A stretch of DNA of 64,000 bases from Heliopora coerulea (GCA_030142905.1 JASJOG010000267.1:83501-147500), one strand, 5' to 3'. Positions 35,563 through 47,209 are shown, numbered from the stretch's first letter. Numbers and translations: made by a program. The notes: a model not told the origin generated them from the letters alone.

Positions 35563-35704
35563 CTTGTATAATGCCAGTTCCGTAAGTCCAGTGGCGCTTT
35601 ACATAATTGCGATAAAAAAGTAGGTACGCTCTGGCGTACATGGATCTACTGCTTAGTAAGAAGCGCCGACTGAAGTCCGGATTAATGAAGTGAATTTAAA
35701 GCCT

Positions 35705-35895
35705 AGTGTCCGTTTAATCTTTACGATCGCTGCCGGTTGCTCAAAAATGACTTCAACGATCGCAGCGATTATATGGAAACCACTCTTGTCGCGATCCTAG
35801 CGATCGCTGAGATAGAAAATGTTCTACCTCAACGATCACGGCGATTATGTGGAAACGGTGTTGCAGCAATCGCAGCGATCTCGGCGATCGCTAGT
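35705..35895. repeat. GCGATCGC-rich block
   Basis: Half a dozen GCGATCGC, AACGATCGCAGCGATTAT and similar strings are packed in about 180 bp, in both senses. It is non-coding; the overlapping open frames follow from the repeats. It is likely a MITE or a derived tandem structure. Confidence 0.55.
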
Positions 35896-36069
35896 CAAGT
35901 TTATAACTACCTCAGCAATAAAAAAGAGCAATAAAAAAGAGGTGAAAAAGTTGACCGAGACGGTAAGAGAACGTAAGATTACTTTAAATATTCTATTCTC
36001 AATTGAGTGAATGCCTCTACTACGCCTATTCTGCTGGGCTTTGCTCTTTATTTTGAGGAATCACACATA

Positions 36070-36720
36070 GTTTTGTAGTAGTGTAAAAAGTCGCGTGAGG
36101 AACTAAAACTGACGTACAAAATTGCCCTTCATGGGCGGCCATCTCGGCTTCACATTTTATTGCCCAGTTAGCATTCTAGATATGGAAATCGAGTTCACTT
36201 TGCCGCCCCAGGAGGGAGATTCTGTACATGTACCTTAGTTTCAGTCCTCTTCGTGGTCTTGTACGTCAGTTCTTTTTTACACGACTTTAATCTTCAGTTT
36301 TTGTTTGGTTCGACTTCGATAATATTCACAATCACAGAAAAGTGTTCAGACGAAATATTACTGGACTAGTTTTACATGTTCGAGCATTTAAAAGAATTCA
36401 TTATTGCTGTGTGGTCTTAGAAGTGTGCTAAATTGCCTAAAGATGGTAAATTGACGGCAAAGAGAGGACGTGCACTTAGTAGTTTGCTAAAGTAATTTTT
36501 CGAGACCGTTTTATCAGGTTTCTTGTTAGTTTGGTAATTTATTTTCGTGAAAATATATAATCTGTAACTCGGTTTGACTTTGTCGAAATATATTTGAAAT
36601 TGTTAAACTCATTTCTGCCTTTTGAAGACATGTTTTATGTATATTTTCATAGAAATCTCCTCAGAAAATCGCATGGGAGACTACGACTGACGTACAGTCC
36701 GCTAAGGGGACTGAAGATGA
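36070..36720. repeat. Second copy of the 28.7-29.2 kb dispersed repeat
   Basis: It contains 'ttcatgggcggccatct', 'ttcagtttttgtttggttcg' and 'cagacgaaatattactggac' in recognisable order. The arrangement partly matches 28.7-29.2 kb but with the blocks in a different order, so these may be ends of one element. The third, partial copy is near 38100-38180 and 38695-38760. Confidence 0.5.
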
Positions 36721-37283
36721 CGTTGAAAAAATTGGGCGAGGCTATTCTGCACTCAGTTGATGTAGTGACGTCACACCAACAGTTCGTTCGGAAAGTCTTC
36801 CTAATTTACAGGAAGGCAGCTGTTTACAGTTAACCATAAATTCACCTCATGGAAAACAGCCTTTAGTTTATGATTTGTCGCTAAGCAGCTTTGTGATGAT
36901 TTCATAAGTCTGATCATGGATGAGAGAGCAGATGAATAGTAGACACAAGTAACAGATATTTTAAAATGTTTATCAAAGAATTCAGACGGGTCATGTCGTA
37001 AATTATCAGGTTGGTTGCAACAGGCGGCTGTCTTGTTTAAACCAAGCGGATTTGAGAGCTGAAACGGGCTGGGGGAAGTCGGGAAGAACACCGAACTCAT
37101 AACGTAATACTCAACGTATGGTGAAACCAACTGACCTTACTGAAACCTTCATGAGTGGCATTGTATTGGACATATAATCAAAACATGTGGCTTGTTGACT
37201 AGGTTGTTGTTATTGCATTGGAAAAGGTTCTTCAATTTTACATGCCTATTAATAAGTACGTTATAATAAGTAAATATTTCTTT

Positions 37284-37565
37284 TGGGGCGTGCTGGTGGC
37301 ACAGTGGTAGTGCACGTGTCTCTCACCACTGTGGCTAGGATTCGATTCCGGCCGCGTGCAGTAATCTGATTAAAAGTTACCTCGGTCACATGTGAGAAGA
37401 GTGTTGCCCAGTTTGACTCTACCAAGCATCGCAGGTTTTCTCCGGGTCCTCCGGTTTCCTCCTGTAGTAACACTGGACCCATGAGGGTAGGCCCTTACTG
37501 GACCTCTAGGGAGACCAGCTCAGATAGCTGATAGCACTTAAAAGCACTTTACTTTACCTTTACCA
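37284..37565 (+). repeat. tRNA-headed SINE, second family
   Basis: The head contains A box TGGCACAGTGG and B box GGATTCGATTCC. The body has 'ttttctccgggtcctccggt' and 'ttcctcc', a core found in SINEs of several marine invertebrates. The end is a pyrimidine-rich 'actttactttacctttacc' tail. It is a complete-looking copy. Confidence 0.75.
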
Positions 37566-37771
37566 TGTCTATGTTGAACTGTCCCGATTCGTGGAGAATT
37601 TTCAATTTTGGCATTGGTGCACAGTATACGGACTGCCCGAGAATTTTTCGACACGTTTCGTTATTTGTCGGTATGGCGTCATTAATTCAATTGAGTGCAG
37701 AATAACCTTACCCCATTGAACTCTAGAACGACTGGAACGATACCTGTAAACTAAATTTTGAAGCCAACATC

Positions 37772-37817
37772 GCGTAGGGGACTGGGATGACCTGCAGGTC
37801 ATCCCAGCCCCCTACGC
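37772..37817. repeat. 46-bp palindrome without spacer
   Basis: GCGTAGGGGACTGGGATGAC meets its inverse across a central CTGCAG. Only one base pair mismatches (the a/g step in gggg-a-ctggg). It has no coding context, and 'gcgtaggggact' also occurs at 29080. Confidence 0.9.
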
Positions 37818-38099
37818 AATAAACAAGGAATCTCTTGCAAAAAACTTAACCTAAATCGGAGGTTTTTGACAGTTTTCTTTTTTATCCTAGGTAAGTAGAG
37901 GACAATGTCCGTAGGACTGCATATTTGTTAGAATTAACCATCAACGAAAAGTGAAGAAAAGTAAAGGTTCAATACGACTTTTTCACACGCGTGTTTTTGA
38001 CCGACATGGCTGCCCTATGACTTCTGCTTCATTCAATCGTGAGGACAGGTATAACGAGATATCGTTCCAGTCTTTTTAGAATTCAACGTATCTCACCCG

Positions 38100-39040
38100 C
38101 ACAAAATTGCCCCCCCATGGGATGCCACCTTAGCTCCACATTTCATCGGTCAGTTAGCAATCCAGTTACAGAAATCCAATTCACTGGTTGATAATTGCAC
38201 ATAAACTGAAGCCGCTCAAGTGATGTGATCTAGCATTCTCCAGAAAGCTTAACACTTGTTGACTACAGCTGGTCATACTCGGTAAAGGAAGTTTTCGAGA
38301 GCCAGAAACCTAACTGGGGCCAGTTGCAAAAAGGTCAGCACTAGAACGGAACCACTGACACCAGGTAACCGAGTGGAGACTATGACTGGAAAATTAAATA
38401 TTTTATTTACTTGATAATTTTCTGGAAAAAATCGTTGGGGTTTAGGCTACAACGTCACTAGAGGCAAAACGTCGACGGTTAGGATTAGAGTTTGGATTAG
38501 GATCCCAACCCTAACCTCAATCGTAACCATAACAATTGGGATAATTCTGAATCTTAGGACTATTGACACTTCAGGATTATCCTAAATCTTAAGTGAAAGG
38601 ATATCAGTAAAATATTCTTAATTTTTCAGTCCCAGTCTCCACACTGGTCTCGGTGGTTACGTTCTAGTGCCGACCTTGCAAAACTGCAAATCTTCAAATC
38701 GATAATATTCACAATCACGGAAAAGTGCTCAGACGAAATATTACTGGACTAGTTTTACATATTCTGTGTTTGTAATCGTGGCAATGCCGTAGAAGTGGAG
38801 TGATGATATTTGGCATTTACACATGACTACATACGATGAAGGAAATTTTAATATTTTGATGTTTTAAACAGTGAATACACAAGTGCTGTAAGCATTAAAA
38901 TAACACTCAATATCGGGGTACTCTATTTACCAAGCACTCGAACTGAAATTCCTTCATTTTGCCAGTTTGATCATTCCTCTAGAAGATTCTTGCCTAGTAG
39001 GTGTGTATTCTTGCATGATTCAATCCTACAGTTCAGTTAA
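38100..39040. other. Non-coding stretch with partial dispersed repeats
   Basis: It holds partial copies of the 28.7-kb repeat family at both ends and an AT-rich middle with 'aaccctaacc'-like strings at 38480-38540. I see no gene. Confidence 0.4.
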
Positions 39041-39045
39041 TAATG

Positions 39046-39531
39046 CTGCTCCCGATTAATCGATTATTTCTTGGCAATCGATTATTCTTAAAAATAATCG
39101 GATCATGGACAACAACCACGCGCAGCATGATATTCACCTGAACTTTCTTTCTGGAATTAAAAAATGCGAAGAGATAGCATTCTTGCGCTCTCATTGCAGT
39201 CAATTGTGCTCAAAGAAGAAGCGTGCAGCACTTAAGCCAGCCGTTGTAGATGCATTGTTATTTTTAAACAAAAACAATATGTAGTCAGTCAAAGTGCGTA
39301 TTTCTTTATTTAGCCTATTTCTCTGTGTTTATGTAATTATATTATATACGTTTTTTTCTAGTTTTTCTAGTGGAAAATTTCGAAACTTTAAAAACATCAA
39401 AACACATCCCTTTCTTTGAAGGTACAAACCACTGTGGACGTGTCATGATTTAATTTATTCAATACGATTAATCGATATTAATCGATTGTTGACAGCGATT
39501 AATCGATTACGGATATAAACCGATGGGAGCA
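39046..39531. mobile_element. Non-autonomous element with AATCGATT-rich ends
   Basis: The left end TGCTGCTCCCGATTAATCGA and the inverse of the right end TGCTGCTCCCATCGGTTTAT are related terminal inverted repeats, each followed by several ATCGATTA strings. The interior (39110-39450) is non-coding. A target duplication is not clear. Confidence 0.6.
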
Positions 39532-39782
39532 GCACTATCAGTTAATTTATAATTTTAAACATTGTTTACTTATCAAATAACAGAGAATATTATGGTTGAA
39601 AAGTAGCGTGGTTTCCGTTCTGTTTTTGTCTATTAACAGTTACTATGAACTAGAAAAGTTCATCATCTTGATGAAGTCATCAGGCTTGTCTCTTTCAGAT
39701 CGATGTTTATCCCCTTCATCACTGCTCGATGCATTTTTACAACTGACACAGTACAGTGACCTGACTTGCATTTTTACCACTA

Positions 39783-41977
39783 CAGGGTGTATCAAAAAAA
39801 AGTAGACAATTTTGAAATGTCTAGAAAAGTATAAATTTATCAAAATATCTCATGGATTTGTGTTAGTATAGGTACTTTAGCATCTTCAGGTCAATCGAAC
39901 ACTAAAAACAAACAGAAAATTTAACCTTGAAAAAAGGGAGAGCGGTTTGTGGAAGCCTCATTTTGAATGGCTTGTGCAAACATGAATGAGGGGTTTAAAA
40001 TCCAATTTGAATTAATGGACTGAAAGTTTGCGTAATTTTTTACAAAGTATCAAAATTTCAGAAAATTTGATGGTCATTAAGTCGGCCGCGCAACTGTGTA
40101 AACTTGGACTTTTTTTCTGTTTAACTCGCAGCTCGCGTAACTTTTTTCATGCACGAATGATTTCATGCATGAGTGATTGCTCGGATGACTAAGCTAACAA
40201 TGGTGTTGTCAAAAATAAATTACATTTAGAAACTCGCATAAAAAATCATTTGTTACACAAAAACGTTAAAGCATACAAAAGCAAACAAGGGCAGAATTTA
40301 CAAAAGTTATCTTCAGTCCTCAACATGTCCGCCGTTTCTTTTCACGCAAAGTCTTGCCCTCCTTCTCATGCTAAAAACGACACTACGAACCATTTGCCTG
40401 TTCTGTTTCAGAGTATCCATCTCGTGTTGAATTCTCGCCTCAATCTCGTCCAGGTTTGCTGGTGGAGTGGCATAAACCTTAGACTTTAGGTAACCCCAAA
40501 GGAAAAACTCCAATAGAGTCAAATCTGGAGATCTCGGTGGCCATTCTACAGGACGATTTAAAGCAATAACTTGGTTTCCAAACAATTGTTCCAAACGCTC
40601 AGAAACAATTCGTCTCCTGTGAGGAGGTGCTCCGTCTTGTATCCACCAAAGCCGCTGAAACCGGCCATTTTCGTTCGGAGCGAAACGGCGTATTTCCCTC
40701 AATTCAGGAACCGCCTGCTCATTTATCATTTGCAGGTAGTCATCGCCGTCTATGTTCTGCCGAAAGAAGAAAGGACCAATGATAGTTCCATTGCCAATCA
40801 ACCCAACCCATACAGTTACCTTGTGACGGTCATCATGTCGCTGATACTCAAAGTCTATGGGTTGTTGACCATGGGGACAGTACTCTCGGATGTTATGGGT
40901 GTTGACAGAGGCCTTAAGGGCAAATCCTGCTTCGTCTCCAATAAGTACGTTTTCAAGAAATCGCGCTGGTCGGTTCAGAAGGCCGTGGCAAAACCGTTCT
41001 CGCCGTTGGTAATCACCTGCAAGCAATTGATGGCGCAGTATCATTTGGAATGGGGAAAATCGTAAGTCCAACCGTGTGATACGATTAAAAGGTGGCAGAT
41101 GATAAATCAAGACCATTCCGCCGAGCGCTTATTCTCTCCTCACCTGGCCGCTGATTTTCGACCTCATTTCGTAGGGCTTTGATGTTTTCTTGAGTCCTTG
41201 CTGTTCTCAGATGTCTTGATCTTCCCTGGTTGAGGTTGTAACTTGTCCCATTGGCACTGTACTTAGCCACATTCTTGTAAACTGCAGCTTGAAATGGACA
41301 GCGCACATCAGGATACTGCTCTCGAAACCTTTCCAGCACTCTCGTCACATTCCTGTTATTACAGTGGTATTCTGTCACCAAAAAAGATCTCTGCTGTGGA
41401 GTGTACTGCGGCGTTACCATTTTTCAAATGTTTGATATGAAAAACAAGCTAGCAAATGAATTTGATTCACAATTCCTAAACCGGACATCCCTCTTGCATT
41501 CCTCCAGGCGTAATTGACATAGCCTTTTATTAAACAAAAGAATGAAAAAAGAGTATTCACTCTTAGCTTAGTCATCCGAGCAATCACTCATGCATGAAAT
41601 CATTCGTGCATGAAGAAAGTTACGCGAGCTGCGAGTTAAACAGAAAAAAAGTCCAAGTTTACACAGTTGCGCGGCCGACTTAATGTTCATCAAATTTTCT
41701 GAAATTTTGATACTTTGTAAAAAATTACGCAAACTTTCAGTCCATTAATTCAAATTGGATTTTAAACCCCTCATTCATGTTTGCACAAGCCATTCAAAAT
41801 GAGGCTTCCACAAACTGCTCTCCCTTTTTTCAAGGTTAAATTTTCTGTTTGTTTTTAGTGTTAGATTGACCTGAAGATGCTAAAGTACCTATACTAACAC
41901 AAATCTATGAGATATTTTGATAAATTTATACTTTTCTAGACATTTCAAAATTGTCTACTTTTTTTTTATACATCCTG
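39783..41977 (-). mobile_element. Complete mariner-superfamily transposon with 415-bp terminal inverted repeats
   Basis: The element is 2195 bp, starts CAGGGTGTATC and ends in its near-inverse (GATACATCCTG type, with ATACATCCTG visible), and is flanked by TA on both sides (39781-39782, 41978-41979). The inverted repeats run 39783-40197 and 41563-41977, equal in length and nearly identical. They are far longer than the ~30 bp of classical mariners. The transposase is on the minus strand and has one frameshift. High similarity of the repeats suggests a fairly recent insertion. Confidence 0.9.
40313..41420 (-). pseudogene. Mariner-superfamily transposase, frameshifted
   Basis: This enzyme would cut and paste the surrounding element. 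The N-terminal frame (41420-41085) holds a helix-turn-helix region ('YTPQQRSFLVTEYHCNNRNV', later 'GRSRHLRTARTQENI'). The catalytic frame (41116-40313) begins one base out of register near 41095-41116 and holds 'VLIGDEAGFAL', 'WWIQDGAPPHR' and 'WPPRSPDLTLLEFFLWGYLK'. The catalytic positions in that frame are D61, D161 and E203, with 41 residues between the last two. The family I associate with this motif usually has Asp in the third position, so Glu here is a substitution. I did not reconstruct the joined protein. Confidence 0.85.
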
Positions 41978-41999
41978 TAGTGCTCAAAATCTTCAAGCC

Positions 42000-43600
42000 C
42001 CAATCAAAGCTGGGAACCAGTGGTAGTGCAAGAACAGCAGTTGTTGAATGCTTGTAAACCTAGCTTTCATAAATATATGAATTTTACTCTGCACTTGTTA
42101 GAACCGAATCGTACAGGTTCCTCACTACACTTGTTCATTTCTAATGCTCTACAAAGGTCATTCTTGACCTAGTTTACATATTGCTAACTGTGTAAACGTT
42201 TGTGTGAAAGAGTTACATGTAATATGTCTTTAGAATGGTGTGATGTACCAAATTATCACCATCTGTACCAAATACATACAAGAATGCATACAAGAATTCA
42301 TTAGAAGAGTTGTGGAATTCCTAATACTTATGCCCTTTTTTCCAAAGTATGTACTCTTATCATTTGCAACTGCACCAATTTCAGTCATCTTAAAGCTCTT
42401 GTTCCAGCACAATCAAAGGTTTTGATTTTTCTGTTATCAGATGAAAAATGGTGTCCTGAATGTGGAACTTTGATTTGGAACGTTGAAATGAATGTGTTTA
42501 TATTTAATTTCAACAAATGATTTAGTTCCTTATCAGGGGATTTATACCATATATTCACACCAAAAATTCCACATTTCCTCATGAATATTGCACTAAAAGT
42601 GTTGTCAATATTTGCCCTTCTTGAGTGCCTTGAATCACATCATGGAAGAGACATGTTTACGCCCTTGTTAGAATGGCACGTGGAATGCTGGTGCCAATAA
42701 CACATTGGTTGAAGTTTATTATACAGTATTAACAAAAGAAAAATGGCTAAGCAGCATGATTTTTGAGTGTGAATTGTTGAAGATTTTAATCAACTAATAC
42801 AAAAAAATGCAGGCACAATTTGCAAGAACTTTTTAGATTTAGATTCAGGACTGTCAATTCTATCAAGTTAAGTAAAAACATTTTAGTTTAAAGAAGTGTA
42901 CAACAAAACTCATTTTCTAAAGCAAAATTTCTGATTACCCAACAGCCTAATGATTTAGGTGAGAGAGCTTTGCAGTCAATGAACTGACAGAATGGATTCA
43001 AATCAAACATTCACATAATTGCTGTGCAATAAACTGGTATAACAATATAGTGTTTTTGATGCTGTATTGTGCTCTAAGATATTTCATGAAAAATTTGACC
43101 TTGTTTGGAAATCTGTAACAGAATTTAATATAATTCTCTTCAGAACTGTTAAGACATGAATGACTGAAATTTAGCTCATTAACAAAGAAAATTCAGATTT
43201 ACTTTATTCCAATTATGTTTGTAGTTTGAATACTACACAAACTTGAATGTCTAGCATCTGAAGACAAAGTGGCATCTGATACCAAAAGTCTGGTATCCAA
43301 CATGGATACTGCTGAAAATTTCAAATCTCATGCCCTGCTATTAAGAGGCAGATGCTACACTCTGCTGAATAAAATTGCATGGTATTAGCCAGAATATATT
43401 CTTAAGTGTAACCTTGTCCTGCAAAGGGCAATGTCATACTATCACAAATTTATTAGTAATCCTATAAGGTATTAGGCTTTTGAAATGGAATTATCTCAAT
43501 TGTTTACATAAATGAACAATTCAACAACTGCATTTTGCTTTTAATTATGACATGGTAATTTGTTGTACACCTTAGACCATTTAATAGAGGGAAGTTAATG
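42000..43600. other. Non-coding stretch
   Basis: No domain or repeat is recognisable. Part of the right end may be 3' UTR of the LicD gene, which is transcribed leftwards. The small frames at 42230-42582 have no support. Confidence 0.4.
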
Positions 43601-43624
43601 TTATAGAGTAAAAAACAAATCCTG

Positions 43625-43815
43625 AAAAACAATGACATCTTGAAAACCCAAGATATGAGTCAATAACAAGATTATAGAATATTGCAATGATAATTTAAAA
43701 CATTTTGGTTTGACAATGACTTTGCAATAAAATTAAATACATCATTGCAATCAATCATCATCTTGTTATTGACTCATATCTTGGGTTTTCAAAATGTCAT
43801 TGTTTTTGGGGCTAT
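43625..43815. repeat. Inverted repeat 3' of the LicD gene
   Basis: AACCCAAGATATGAGTCAAT at about 43655 is mirrored near 43770-43800, and the pairing extends outwards through 'aacaatgacat' and inwards through 'aacaagat'. The loop is about 90 bp. If it lies in the LicD transcript it would form a long hairpin. Confidence 0.75.
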
Positions 43816-44008
43816 TTTTTTTTACTCTATTTCATCAAATTGTTTGCTGGCACCAGGTTAAGTTAATGTTAGTTTGGCAAAATATCAGTGGCTGTAATTT
43901 CCTTACCACAATTCCCATGTTTTCCCAAACATAGGAGCTGTTTTGCTAAGCCTGAAACATGAATGTCTACAACCATCCTTAAATTTGGTATGTATCACTA
44001 AATTTTAA

Positions 44009-44761
44009 TTACCTGAAAGGTCTAGCAGGTTGGTAATGTTCTGGCTTTAGGCTGAACTTAACAGACCTGACATACTGCTTTGTGACATGATCATAAGTAT
44101 GTGTTGCGCCTTCTGTGCTCCAGTTCTGACCGTAAGTACGACAAAGATAGTCTTCAGCATTTGCCGGACAGTTGAGGAGAATATCGCCAAATAATCTCTC
44201 TACCATGTGGTCAATATCTTTGTTATGATAATACTCTTCAGACCACAAAGTCCTCCCGCAGGCGCTTGAAATGACGCACACTCGCGCCCGTCTTTTCATC
44301 ACAAAAAGATCACAAAAAGGATAACGGTGATTTATGAATTCTCCAGGCAGATTGTCCGAGTCAGTTTTGTGATATACTCTGTACCCAAAAGTTGGCTGCT
44401 CTACAAGTACGCATCCATTATCATTTAAAAGACGTTTAAAACAATGAGCAATCTTACCCTCGTCCTTCTGATAAATACACAAGTCAAGATCGTCGTCCCA
44501 TGGTATAAGTCCTTGATGGCGGACACATCCCAGCAAAGTCCCACCGCTAGTCCAGTAACAAATACCAGACTTTGTAAGAGAGTCTTGCATGATACGAGCA
44601 AGTAAGTACACTCTTCTCACAACTGTCTCGTTTGTAAACGTTAGCTCGTTCGTAACTGACCACATTGACGAAGAACTAGCTTCAGGTTCTTCGAACATCC
44701 AACAAGGAATGTCCCTGTCCTCCCCGTAATCTTCATTTTCGGAAATATTTGATTGTAACAT
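44009..44761 (-). CDS. LicD-family protein (fukutin/phosphotransferase-like), single coding exon
   Basis: The 250-residue protein has the signatures of the LicD superfamily, a nucleotidyltransferase-fold group that includes bacterial phosphocholine transferases and animal fukutin/FKRP. They are 'GICYWTSGGTLLGCVRHQGL' (GGTLLG at 73-78), 'IPWDDDLDLCIY' (aspartates at 89-91 and 93, expected metal ligands) and 'HRYPFCDLFVM' (about 145-155). The last part, 'YGQNW', fits the usual C-terminal end. I see no signal peptide or membrane segment in this frame, unlike Golgi fukutins, so an upstream spliced 5' exon is possible; a CAG acceptor lies near 44948. The substrate cannot be told from sequence. The frame is intact and the coding bias differs from surrounding repeats. 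Confidence 0.9.
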   Translation of the reverse strand: MLQSNISENEDYGEDRDIPCWMFEEPEASSSSMWSVTNELTFTNETVVRRVYLLARIMQDSLTKSGICYWTSGGTLLGCVRHQGLIPWDDDLDLCIYQKDEGKIAHCFKRLLNDNGCVLVEQPTFGYRVYHKTDSDNLPGEFINHRYPFCDLFVMKRRARVCVISSACGRTLWSEEYYHNKDIDHMVERLFGDILLNCPANAEDYLCRTYGQNWSTEGATHTYDHVTKQYVRSVKFSLKPEHYQPARPFR

Positions 44762-45177
44762 AATTACCCAAATAAAAACTTTGTAGAGGCAGGAAGACGA
44801 TTTGCCACTCGCTGAGAAGGAATCGCTACGATGTAACTCTGTGGTATCTCTGGTACTTTATGGAGGTCAGTGTGTAGTTTAGCTCTGCGGACCGCGGTAC
44901 ATTTCCTGAATCAGCGGTATGTCCACATGGGTCGCATCCACTGATCTGAAAAATAGGACTGGATCGAGCAACCCAGGGGTTGGAGTGCGGCAGAAAATGA
45001 AGCCGGCAAAATTCAATCTGCGCCATATTGGAGTGACCACTTCTCGGTAACGTTGTTGTAAGGCTATTATGAAAATGAGGAAACTCATACGTAGGGCTGT
45101 AGTAAACGAAGAAAAAATGTGAAAGGAAACGACAACACATCCCAAAGTGGTAGTGAGGGATCTAACGTTTTTTGAAC
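44762..45177 (-). other. Probable 5' UTR/promoter region of the LicD gene
   Basis: It is moderately GC-richer than its surroundings. Short frames here (for example 45190-44879) have no recognisable product. A 'tatttttcag|atcagtgg' acceptor-like site at about 44948 could join an upstream untranslated exon. Confidence 0.35.
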
Positions 45178-45185
45178 GTGAAAAA

Positions 45186-47199
45186 GGCACTATCTAAAAC
45201 GTGGAATAGAACATTTGGAACACCTGGAACGTCTAGAATACCTGGAATATCTGGAACATCTCAAAAACTACTGTTTTCGTTTAGTTTTAATTTTTTTTTT
45301 ACATTCGAAATACTTGTTTCGTTCGAGACTCAAAAGTCGACTTCATTTTCTCTAGTGTCACTGGTAATATGCGCATAGCTAGATTTATTTCCGCTTTTTA
45401 GTTCTTCACGGCTTCTTGATTGAAAAGAATGTATAAGAGCGTCGAGCCACAGAGATCGGCAGGTGATCTTTTCTTGTTTCTTGTAACCTGTGTAATATAA
45501 GTGATATTTAATACTTCCTGCTTAAAAACGACGTTTCATTTTCGATTAAGATACTGTTTATTCGATATCGGGTGAAAGTGCTTTTACGTTCGCACAGTTG
45601 GAATATGTGCTCCTACTGTCCTTCTTAGTTTTTGTCAGACTCTATCGTCAGTTTTTAACTTCTTTTTATGTATTTCTGCAACAATTTTTAATGTTTGTCT
45701 TCCTCTGTTATGTGTATTAAAATTAAAAGAATCAGTAACTGTAAATAGTCATAGGTTTTTTCCATTAATCTGTCCAACTTGTTCTCTGACCAGTTGATTA
45801 ATTTTAATAGCTTTAAAAATTTAATGTTCTAAATAGTGATTTAGCTGTAGCAATAGACAACACAACTGTTCAACTTTTGGACTCAATTCTCATTGATTCC
45901 CCAGTGTAACTTCTTATATCTGAAGGAAAATAGGAATCCTTTCTTTCTTAGGTTTACTTCAGGAAATATTCATATGTGCCGCGGATGGCGACAAAGCCTA
46001 TAAGATGAAAACGACTCCATTCCTAACAAACCTTACAATCTCTGTGTTGGGAGATTTGAGGGACGAGAATGGCGTGACAAGAATGGCAAGCTCAACTGCT
46101 TGCAAAGAGAAAGCTATGCACACTACCATTACTTGATTTAATATTAGACTTGTAGCTATAATTTTGGGATGATCAAGTTGACCAACGAAGGTTGGTTCAA
46201 GTGCAGAAATAAATTCAAGTCAGGGATGATAGTGTGCACAGGTTTCTCTTTGCGGACAGTGGAGCTTGCCATTATTGTCACGCCATTCGTGCCTCTCAAA
46301 CCTCCCGACACAAGAGCTTGTAAGGTTCGTTAGGAATGGAGTCATTTTCATCCCATTCAGTTGTGTTGTGCTAGAGAATAATTGTAGCTATAATTTTCTC
46401 AGATGTGGAAAGGACTCAAAGCACTGCATACTAGATACTATAAATGCTTGATGTTGATATAATTATTACTTCATTTGGTCCACATTGTAAATACGGGTTG
46501 CAAGTTCATTTTGATTCATTTAGTTAAATAAACTGTGGCTGGAATACCGTTAGCACGGTATTATTGTTAATGTTTACTAATAAATGTTTACCGGTGATGA
46601 AACGTACCAACTCTGGTCGAGTTTTTTGCAAGTCTTAAGTTGTCATTTTTTTGCCTTCGAATCAACAGATCAGAGAACAACTTGGAAAGACTAGTGAAAA
46701 AAATTTGACTATTCACAGTTAGTGATTCTCTTAAGTTTAATACACACTATAAGGAAGACAGAAAGAAAAGCTAAAAAGAACAACAGCGAAGCACATACTC
46801 CAACTCTGCGAACGTAAAATCACGTTCACCCAACATCGAATAAATAGTATCTTAATCGAAAATGAAACGTCGTTTTCCAGCAGTAAATATGAAATATCGC
46901 TTATATTACACAGGTTACAAGAAACAAAAAATTACCTGCCGACCTCTGTGGCTCGACGCCCTTATATATTCTTTTCGATCAAGGAGACGTAAAGAACTAA
47001 ATGTAAATCTGGCTTTGCATATGATACCAGTGACACTACAGTAAATGAAGTTGACTTTTGAGAGTCCTGGAACGTAAAACAAGCTTAAGAATGAACGAAA
47101 ACAGCAGATTTTGAGATGTTCCAGGTATTCCAGATGTTCCTCGTGTTCCAGACGTTCCGGGTGTTCTAAATGTTCCATTCCACGTTTTAGATAGTGCCC
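45186..47199. mobile_element. 2-kb foldback element with 8-bp target duplication
   Basis: Two ~0.95-kb arms, about 45186-46130 and 46220-47199, are inverted copies at an estimated 85-90% identity with small indels. The ends read (G)GGCACTATCTAAAACGTGG. The 8-bp string GTGAAAAA directly flanks both ends (45178-45185 and 47200-47207). An 8-bp duplication suits hAT-like transposases, but the terminal sequence does not fix the superfamily. There is no transposase, so it is non-autonomous. Inner arms include 'gactccattcctaac.aacctta' and 'gaatggcgtgacaa.aatggc'. Confidence 0.85.
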
Positions 47200-47209
47200 G
47201 TGAAAAAGC

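Noticed and set aside
40571..41065. 164-residue plus-strand frame
   Set aside because: It is antisense to the mariner transposase catalytic frame, which carries the recognisable motifs.
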